Positions 1 to 5,289 of a stretch of DNA of 5,289 bases are shown here, in pieces. The position numbers and the translations under genes were made by a program. How positions within the stretch are numbered: position 1 is the first letter of the stretch; every line of letters begins with the position of its first letter. The notes beneath the pieces were generated by a model. The model worked only from the letters and a program-made list of their open reading frames with translations. It did no database searches and was not told the DNA's origin. The stretch spans positions 1 through 5,289 of the forward strand of contig JAICSZ010000178.1 of the NCBI GenBank assembly GCA_025936615.1, given 5' to 3'. This DNA is from Pedococcus sp. (lineage in GTDB: Bacteria > Actinomycetota > Actinomycetes > Actinomycetales > Dermatophilaceae).

Positions 1-784
<784 letters not shown>

Positions 785-798
785 CGGCGCACTGACCG

Positions 799-824
799 GC
801 GCGCTGACGTCGACTCAGCCGCGC
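799..824. terminator. Hairpin between convergent wecA and GNAT genes, possible U-less bidirectional terminator
   Basis: GCGCGCTGA (799-807) can pair with TCAGC-C-GCGC (815-824), giving a nine-pair stem with one bulged C (820) and a seven-base loop. It lies in the 30-bp gap between the tail-to-tail genes and overlaps the last codons and stop of the acetyltransferase gene. No U-tract follows on either strand, so it is not a canonical intrinsic terminator. U-less hairpins at gene ends are common in high-GC actinobacteria. Termination is an inference from position. Confidence 0.35.
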
Positions 825-1438
825 GGCAGGCCCAGCCTCTCCAGGAGGCCCGCGCGCACGGCCGGCCACTCCTCGCGCAGGATGCTGAACACCACGGTGT
901 CGCGGAACGTCCCGTCGGCCCGGCGCTTGTCGCGGCGCAGGACGCCCTCGCGGGTCGCGCCGAGCCTGGCGATCGCGGCCTGCGACCGCTCGTTGACGGC
1001 GTCGGTCTGGATCTTCACCCGCCCGAAGCCACACTCGAACGCGTGCCCCAGCAGCAGCAGCTTGGTCTCCGGGTTCACCTGGGTGCCCCACCAGCGCGAC
1101 CCGTACATCGTCCAGCCCAGGTGCACCGACTCGTTGACGAGGTCGACGTCGCCCAGGGACGAGCCGCCCACCACCGTGCCGGGCTCGCCCAGGCGGCCCT
1201 CGCCGGTGAGCCGGACCGTGTATGCCGCGCGGCCGGCTCCGCGCGCCGCCACGGCCTCGGCGACGACCGCCTTCGTGGCCGCGAGGTCCGCCGGGGGCGC
1301 GTGCATGATGAAGCCCTGGCTGTAGACGACGTGGTCGGTGAGGACCGCGTGCATGGCCTCTGCGTCCTCGATCCGCACCGGGTCGAGGCGCACGAACCGG
1401 CCGACCAGCGCCTCACCGGTCGGGGGAGTGGCAGCCAC
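815..1438 (-). CDS. GNAT family N-acetyltransferase, RimJ/RimL type
   Basis: Predicted cytoplasmic acetyl-CoA-dependent N-acetyltransferase of 207 residues, a usual length for the RimJ/RimL-like (Acetyltransf_3) group. The N-terminal part, GEALVGRFVRLDPVRIEDAE (8-27), is the typical 'L-x-G-x-x-V-x-L-x-P' opening followed by the first helix. The central strand HLGWTMYGSRWWGTQVNPE (106-124) and the segment to about residue 140 hold the beta4/beta5 core. Residues 150-168 (ERSQAAIARLGATREGVLR) are the conserved C-terminal motif of this subfamily, and VVFSILREEWP (182-192) is the closing strand. The substrate is unknown: members modify ribosomal protein N-termini, amino acids or small molecules. 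The start is GTG at 1438. No Shine-Dalgarno sequence sits at a proper distance, but a TAGAGT -10 element lies six bases upstream, which suggests a leaderless mRNA. The gene interrupts the wecA-atp arrangement on the opposite strand and shares the atp control region. Confidence 0.85.
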   Translation of the reverse strand: MAATPPTGEALVGRFVRLDPVRIEDAEAMHAVLTDHVVYSQGFIMHAPPADLAATKAVVAEAVAARGAGRAAYTVRLTGEGRLGEPGTVVGGSSLGDVDLVNESVHLGWTMYGSRWWGTQVNPETKLLLLGHAFECGFGRVKIQTDAVNERSQAAIARLGATREGVLRRDKRRADGTFRDTVVFSILREEWPAVRAGLLERLGLPRG

Positions 1439-1444
1439 GGGGCG

Positions 1445-1450
1445 ACTCTA
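1445..1450 (-). promoter_or_regulatory. -10 element (TAGAGT) of a leaderless promoter for the GNAT gene
   Basis: On the minus strand TAGAGT matches the actinobacterial TANNNT -10 consensus. Six bases separate it from the G of the GTG start at 1438, which is the spacing expected if transcription begins at the start codon itself. No purine-rich ribosome binding site lies in the eight bases before the GTG, and no convincing -35 is visible. Confidence 0.55.
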
Positions 1451-1512
1451 GGACTCCCCGCGTCGGGTGCCTCGGGCCGGCCCATCGACCGGTCTGCGGC
1501 GCTCGTCGCGGA

Positions 1513-1542
1513 TTAGGAGCCAAAAGGCGCTTGTGATACCTT
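1513..1542 (+). promoter_or_regulatory. Putative atp operon promoter with extended -10 TGA-TACCTT
   Basis: TACCTT at 1537-1542 fits the TANNNT -10 consensus and is preceded by TGN (TGA at 1534-1536), an extended -10. A weak -35 candidate, TTAGGA (1513-1518), lies 18 bases upstream. The predicted start is near G1549, giving a leader of about 103 nt before the first operon gene. From 1553 to 1651 the plus strand contains no TA dinucleotide, so no TANNNT element exists closer to the gene. Confidence 0.55.
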
Positions 1543-1552
1543 TCACAAGCGC
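1527..1552. promoter_or_regulatory. CRP/GlxR-type operator, perfect inverted repeat overlapping the atp -10
   Basis: GCGCTTGTGA (1527-1536) and TCACAAGCGC (1543-1552) are exact reverse complements separated by six bases, TACCTT. The core TGTGA-N6-TCACA is the full consensus for cAMP-receptor-type regulators (Crp in mycobacteria, GlxR in corynebacteria, CRP in E. coli). Because the spacer is also the proposed -10 hexamer, a bound dimer would block RNA polymerase, so repression of this promoter is the simplest prediction. The identity of the regulator is inferred from the motif only. Confidence 0.7.
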
Positions 1553-1587
1553 GCTCGAGGGATGTGTGAGGCCCCTCGAACGGCGCG
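1550..1587 (+). other. Potential stem-loop at the 5' end of the atp transcript
   Basis: TCGAGGG (1555-1561) pairs exactly with CCCTCGA (1573-1579) around an eleven-base loop. After a three-base bulge (1580-1582), CGCGC (1550-1554) pairs with GCGCG (1583-1587). The twelve-pair structure would begin within one or two bases of the predicted transcript start. A role in mRNA stability is an inference from known 5'-terminal stem-loops. Confidence 0.4.
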
Positions 1588-1651
1588 CAGACCATCCAGA
1601 TCGCCACAGCCGGACCGCACTCCGACACCGACGAATCAGGCAGGCCAGACC

Positions 1652-2107
1652 ATGAGCGCGACCCCGCAGCGCACCGACCGCGATCCCTTCGCGGCCATGC
1701 TGCGTGGGGCCTTCGTCCCGACCCTCGCGGTCGGCCCGGTGGCCGTCGTCGTGGCTGCGGTCGTCGGCGGGGGGAAGGCGGCGCTGGGGGCGTTCCTCGG
1801 CTTCGCCGTCGCCATCGCGTTCTTCGCGCTCGGGCTCTACGTCATGCGCAAGCTCGACAGCGGTGCCGACCCGTTCCGGTTCCTCGCCAGCGCGCTGGCG
1901 GTGTTCTTCGGCCAGATGATCTTCCTGCTGCTCGTCATCCTCTGGCTGCAGGCTGCCGAGTGGCTCGACGGCACCGCCTTCGGCCTGACCGCCCTCGCGG
2001 TCGCCCTCGTGTGGCAGGTGTTCCAGGTGATCGCCTACGTCCGCACCCGCCGGCTTGCTTTCGACGAGCCCATCGAAAGCGGGCAGGATGGGGGACCGCA
2101 CGCATGA
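1652..2107 (+). CDS. atpI: AtpI-like membrane protein, first gene of the ATP synthase operon
   Basis: Small integral membrane protein of 151 residues in the position of mycobacterial Rv1303 and Streptomyces atpI. AtpI proteins are thought to help c-ring assembly or Fo insertion, but the actinobacterial versions are poorly studied. Four hydrophobic segments are visible at about residues 21-40, 43-65, 78-101 and 109-130, with a short charged loop (MRKLDSGADPFR, 65-76) between the second and third and a polar C-terminal tail. The ATG at 1652 is chosen because it precedes the polar N-terminus and has a weak AGGCAGG (1638-1644) seven bases upstream. An in-frame ATG at 1562 would add 30 polar, Pro/Arg-rich residues, has no spaced ribosome binding site and lies in the loop of the leader hairpin. 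A long hairpin occupies the last codons. The next gene starts 15 bases after the stop. Confidence 0.75.
   Translation: MSATPQRTDRDPFAAMLRGAFVPTLAVGPVAVVVAAVVGGGKAALGAFLGFAVAIAFFALGLYVMRKLDSGADPFRFLASALAVFFGQMIFLLLVILWLQAAEWLDGTAFGLTALAVALVWQVFQVIAYVRTRRLAFDEPIESGQDGGPHA
2053..2084 (+). other. Strong stem-loop within the 3' end of atpI
   Basis: GCTTTCGA (2057-2064) pairs perfectly with TCGAAAGC (2073-2080) across an eight-base loop. The stem extends outward through two U-G pairs and two G-C pairs to 2053 and 2084, for about twelve pairs. It lies inside the coding sequence, about 20 bases before the atpI stop and 27 bases before the next ribosome binding site. No U-tract follows, so an RNA processing or stability role is more likely than termination. 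Confidence 0.5.
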
Positions 2108-2111
2108 CCAC

Positions 2112-2116
2112 AGGAG
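2112..2116 (+). promoter_or_regulatory. Ribosome binding site AGGAG fixing the GTG start of the AtpZ-like gene
   Basis: AGGAG lies six bases before GTG at 2123. It selects this start over the ATG at 2104 that overlaps the atpI stop, which opens a different frame without family similarity. Confidence 0.8.
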
Positions 2117-2122
2117 CTGACC

Positions 2123-2380
2123 GTGACCACACCGCCGTCGTCACCGCCACCCGAGCGGCCGCAGACGCCGCTCGAGCGGGCCGACTCTGGTCACGGCCGC
2201 CTCGACGAGGCGAAGGCGTGGAACGCCATGTCCTACGTCATCTCCGGGCCGGTGCTGTTCGGCGGGATCGGCTGGGGTCTGGACCACTGGCTGGGCACCT
2301 CGTGGCTCGTCGCGGTGGGGATCCTCGGCGGGATGGCCGTCTCGATGTACCTCGTGTGGGTCCGGTACGGTACGCAGTGA
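2123..2380 (+). CDS. atpZ: AtpZ/AtpI family protein (small two-helix ATP synthase accessory protein)
   Basis: Membrane protein of 85 residues. A Pro-rich polar N-terminus (1-30) is followed by two hydrophobic helices at about 36-54 and 60-82. The turn between them, GIGWGLDHWLGTSW (48-61), is the hallmark of the AtpZ/AtpI family (Pfam 'putative F0F1-ATPase subunit, Ca2+/Mg2+ transporter'). Members sit at the head of atp operons and have been proposed to assist Fo assembly or Mg2+/Ca2+ transport; the molecular role is not settled. The GTG start is supported by AGGAG six bases upstream. The gene follows the four-helix AtpI-like gene by 15 bases and precedes atpB by 100 bases. In many Firmicutes the two-helix gene comes first (atpZ-atpI-atpB), so the order here is reversed. 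The symbol is by family only. Confidence 0.75.
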   Translation: MTTPPSSPPPERPQTPLERADSGHGRLDEAKAWNAMSYVISGPVLFGGIGWGLDHWLGTSWLVAVGILGGMAVSMYLVWVRYGTQ

Positions 2381-2480
2381 ATTCCGTGCGTCAACGCCCT
2401 GCGGGGTCTGCTGGGATCGGGCTGGGCTCGTCCCCCCGCGCCGGGCGCGAAGTTCCGAACGCAAAGCTCAAGGAGAACCT
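2381..2480 (+). other. 100-base gap before atpB with a short GC hairpin
   Basis: The atpB frame stays open through this gap but contains no ATG, GTG or TTG codon, so atpB is not longer than called. CGCGC (2437-2441) and GCGCG (2445-2449) form a tight five-pair hairpin with a three-base loop, preceded by a run of six C. No convincing promoter or terminator is seen. Confidence 0.4.
2470..2475 (+). promoter_or_regulatory. Ribosome binding site AAGGAG of atpB
   Basis: AAGGAG ends five bases before GTG at 2481. A second in-frame GTG at 2487 would have an eleven-base spacing, so 2481 is preferred. Confidence 0.8.
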
Positions 2481-3293
2481 GTGAGTGTGAACCTGCTGGG
2501 TGCCGTCAACCTGGCTGCCGCGGGCGGCGAGGGTGGTGGCTTCCACTCGCCCGAGCCGGCGGAGTTCTACCAGCCGCTCATCGGTCATGGGGACTGGGCG
2601 TTCACGCGCCCGATGCTGCTCCTGCTCATCTCGGTCGTGATCCTGGCCTGGTGGCTGCTGGCCACCACCCGCAAGTCGGCGGTCGTGCCCGGCAAGGGCC
2701 AGTGGGTGACCGAGGGCTTCTACAACTTCGTGCGCAACGACGTGGCCCGCGACATCATCGGCAGCCGCGACTTCCTGCGGTTCGTGCCCCTGCTGTTCGC
2801 GCTCTTCACCACGATCCTGCTCAACAACCTCTTCGGCGTGATCCCGCCGTTCCAGTTCGCCACCATGGGCCGGATCGCCTTCCCCATCGCGCTCACCCTC
2901 ATCGTGTTCATCTGGTACCACGCGGTCGGCATCAGGACCAAGGGCGGCTGGAACTACCTCAAGTCGATGATCCCGAGCGGGCTGCCCAAGCCGATCTACG
3001 TGCTGATCATCCCGCTCGAGCTGCTCACCTACTTCGTCACCCGCCCGCTCACGCTGGCGCTGCGACTGTTCGGCAACATGTTCGCGGGCCACATGCTCCT
3101 GCTGCTGTTCATCACCGGCGGGGAGTACATGCTGATCCACGGTGGCCCGTTCCTCAAGGTCGCGGGAGCCGGCTCGTTCGTCATGGGCTTCGTGCTCACG
3201 GCCTTCGAGGCGCTGGTCGAGGTCCTGCAGGCCTACATCTTCACGCTGCTCGCAGCGACCTACATCGCCGGCTCCCTGGCCGACGAGCACTGA
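2481..3293 (+). CDS. atpB: ATP synthase Fo subunit a
   Basis: Subunit a provides the two half-channels that carry protons to and from the rotating c-ring. The protein has 270 residues, a normal length. The signature helix TRPLTLALRLFGNMFAGH (187-204) contains R195, equivalent to the essential E. coli Arg210. N199 (E. coli Asn214) follows in the same helix, and the last helix carries LQAYIFTLLAATYI (249-262) with Q250 (E. coli Gln252). Position 204 is His and 243 is Glu, the reverse of E. coli Glu219/His245 and like the mitochondrial arrangement. Hydrophobic segments lie near 42-62, 100-122, 132-150, 171-186 and 190-262. LLNNLFGVIPPF (113-124) is also typical of the family. The start is GTG 2481 with AAGGAG five bases upstream. 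A 90-base gap containing a stem-loop separates it from atpE. Confidence 0.97.
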   Translation: MSVNLLGAVNLAAAGGEGGGFHSPEPAEFYQPLIGHGDWAFTRPMLLLLISVVILAWWLLATTRKSAVVPGKGQWVTEGFYNFVRNDVARDIIGSRDFLRFVPLLFALFTTILLNNLFGVIPPFQFATMGRIAFPIALTLIVFIWYHAVGIRTKGGWNYLKSMIPSGLPKPIYVLIIPLELLTYFVTRPLTLALRLFGNMFAGHMLLLLFITGGEYMLIHGGPFLKVAGAGSFVMGFVLTAFEALVEVLQAYIFTLLAATYIAGSLADEH

Positions 3294-3590
<297 letters not shown>

Positions 3591-3626
3591 GCCGAACCAC
3601 CCAGTCCCACCGGCACCACAGCCACT

Positions 3627-4278
<652 letters not shown>

Positions 4279-4279
<1 letters not shown>

Positions 4280-5091
4280 TGCAGGGTTCGTCGCGGGTGG
4301 CCGCCGTCGCCGGGGGCAAGGCGCTCGACGCCGCGCTCTCCGGTGGCGTCAACCCGGCTGCCCTCGGTGACGAGCTGCTTGCCGTCACGGATGTCGTCGA
4401 CGGCAACGCCACCCTGCGCCGTGCGCTGGCCGACCCCTCGCGGGAGGCCGGGCAGAAGCAGGACCTCGTCGAGCGGCTGCTCACCGGCAAGGTCTCGCCC
4501 GAGGCCCTGGTCGTCGTCAAGAACCTCGTCGGCCAGCGCTGGTCGGCCGAGCGCGACCTGTCGGACACCATCGAGAGCCTCGGCGTGGAGGCGATCCTCG
4601 CCGGTGCCGAGAAGGACGGGCGGATCGACCAGGTCGAGGACGAGCTGTTCCGGTTCGAGCGGATCGTCGCCGGCAACCACGAGCTGCTCGACGCCCTCAA
4701 CAACCGCAACGCCGATTCCGACGCGAAGACGCAGGTCGTCGCCAGCCTCCTCGAGGGCAAGGCATCCCCGGAGACGGTGCGCCTCGCGACCCGCACCGTG
4801 CAGCACCCTCGTGGCCGCCGGCTCGACCGGACCTTCGAGATGGTCCTGGGCCTGGCCGCCAAGCGCCGCGAGCAGCTGACCGCGGTCGTCACCACGGCGG
4901 TCGAGCTGAGCGAGCAGCAGCGCGAGCGGCTCGCCACCGCCCTGCACGGCATCTACGACAAGCCGATCCTGCTCCAGGTCGTCCGCGACCCCGAGGTCGT
5001 CGGCGGTATCCACGTCCAGGTCGGTGACGAGGTCATCGACGGCACCGTGCTGCGACGGCTCGACGAGGCGCGACGTCGCCTCGCCGGCTAG
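4279..5091 (+). CDS. atpH: ATP synthase F1 subunit delta
   Basis: Delta (OSCP homologue) joins the tip of the peripheral stalk to the alpha3beta3 head. The protein has 270 residues against about 177 in E. coli; the long form is usual for actinobacteria. The C-terminal domain is canonical: residues 200-220 lead into LLQVVRDPEVVGGIHVQVGD (231-250) and IDGTVLRRLDEARRRL (253-268). The extra length is explained by an internal repeat. Residues 31-84 and 121-174 align without gaps at an offset of 90, with about 19 of 54 positions identical. Shared points include DEL, GN, the single Lys at 60/150, LL-x-GK-x-SPE at 67-75/157-165 and Val 84/174. The start ATG overlaps the atpF stop by one base and has GGGAGGG seven bases upstream. 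The frame remains open back through atpF, but that part is an antiphase shadow. atpA follows after 49 bases. Confidence 0.95.
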
Positions 5092-5140
5092 CCGCACCCC
5101 AGACACCCACCAACCCGCCTAACCAGGGAGAAGAGATCAG

Positions 5141-5289
5141 ATGACGGAGCTTTCGATCCGTCCGGAGGAGATCCGGGACGCGCTGGACAACTTCGTCCAG
5201 TCCTACGAGCCCGGCGCCGCCGCGCGCGAGGAGGTCGGCCGCGTCGTCGACGCCGGCGACGGCATCGCCCACGTCGAGGGCCTTCCCTC
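5141..5289 (+). CDS. atpA: ATP synthase F1 subunit alpha, 3' truncated by window end
   Basis: Alpha forms the non-catalytic nucleotide-binding half of the alpha3beta3 head. Only the first 49 codons are present. The opening [19 protein letters not shown] (1-19) is the N-terminal helix that binds delta. [20 protein letters not shown] (30-49) is the start of the beta-barrel crown domain, with the conserved V-x-x-x-GDGIA-x-V-x-GL pattern. The Walker motifs lie beyond the window. The ATG has a purine-rich GGGAGAAGAG (5126-5135) upstream; the spacing is a little long from GGGAG (10 bases) and shorter from AAGAG (5). It follows atpH by 49 bases of C/A-rich sequence in the standard atpBEFHA order. 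Confidence 0.97.
   Translation, partial: MTELSIRPEEIRDALDNFVQSYEPGAAAREEVGRVVDAGDGIAHVEGLP

Noticed and set aside
818..827. GCCGCGCGGC palindrome as a terminator
   Set aside because: It has no loop and no U-tract and lies in the last GNAT codons; the bulged hairpin 799-824 is a better gene-end structure.
1562..1651. N-terminal extension of AtpI from ATG 1562
   Set aside because: It lacks a spaced ribosome binding site, sits in a hairpin loop, and adds only 30 polar Pro/Arg-rich residues before a good start at 1652.
2104..2484. ATG overlapping the atpI stop (ATGA) as a coupled start
   Set aside because: It opens a frame of Arg/Ala/Gly-rich shadow sequence. The GTG at 2123 in a different frame yields a clear AtpZ-family protein with AGGAG upstream.
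5086..5093. GGCTAGCC palindrome around the atpH stop
   Set aside because: Eight bases without a loop cannot form a useful hairpin; likely chance in GC-rich DNA.

Overview
This window looks like chromosomal DNA of a high-GC actinobacterium. The G/C-rich third codon positions, the GTG starts, the wecA-type gene next to the ATP synthase operon and the roughly 270-residue delta subunit all fit Actinomycetota. Separate atpF and atpH genes, not the fused b-delta of mycobacteria, argue against Mycobacterium. A Micrococcales-type organism is a guess only.

Layout: (1) 1-784, + strand, the 3' two thirds of a polyprenyl-phosphate GlcNAc-1-phosphate transferase (WecA/MraY superfamily), cut by the window edge. 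(2) 815-1438, - strand, a complete RimJ/RimL-type GNAT acetyltransferase that converges on wecA and appears to have a leaderless promoter. (3) 1439-1651, a divergent control region holding a perfect 10-bp inverted repeat with a CRP/GlxR-type core (TGTGA-N6-TCACA). The six-base spacer of this repeat is itself a good extended -10 element. A potential 5'-end stem-loop follows. (4) 1652 to the window end, + strand, the first part of the F1Fo ATP synthase operon: AtpI-like protein (4 TM), AtpZ-like protein (2 TM), atpB (a), atpE (c), atpF (b), atpH (delta) and the first 49 codons of atpA (alpha).

How the genes work together: AtpI and AtpZ homologues are thought to help c-ring or Fo assembly. Subunits a and c form the proton path (Arg195 in a, Glu54 in c). 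Subunits b and delta form the peripheral stalk that holds the alpha3beta3 head, which begins with atpA. The remaining F1 genes should lie just beyond the window. The c-subunit carboxylate site lacks Na+-ligand residues, so the enzyme is most likely proton-coupled.

No new defence, mobile or CRISPR system is visible; this is a core housekeeping region. The observations most worth a second look are the CRP-like operator fused to the core promoter, a set of RNA hairpins at gene boundaries of the atp transcript, the leaderless GNAT promoter, and a clear internal duplication in the delta subunit.
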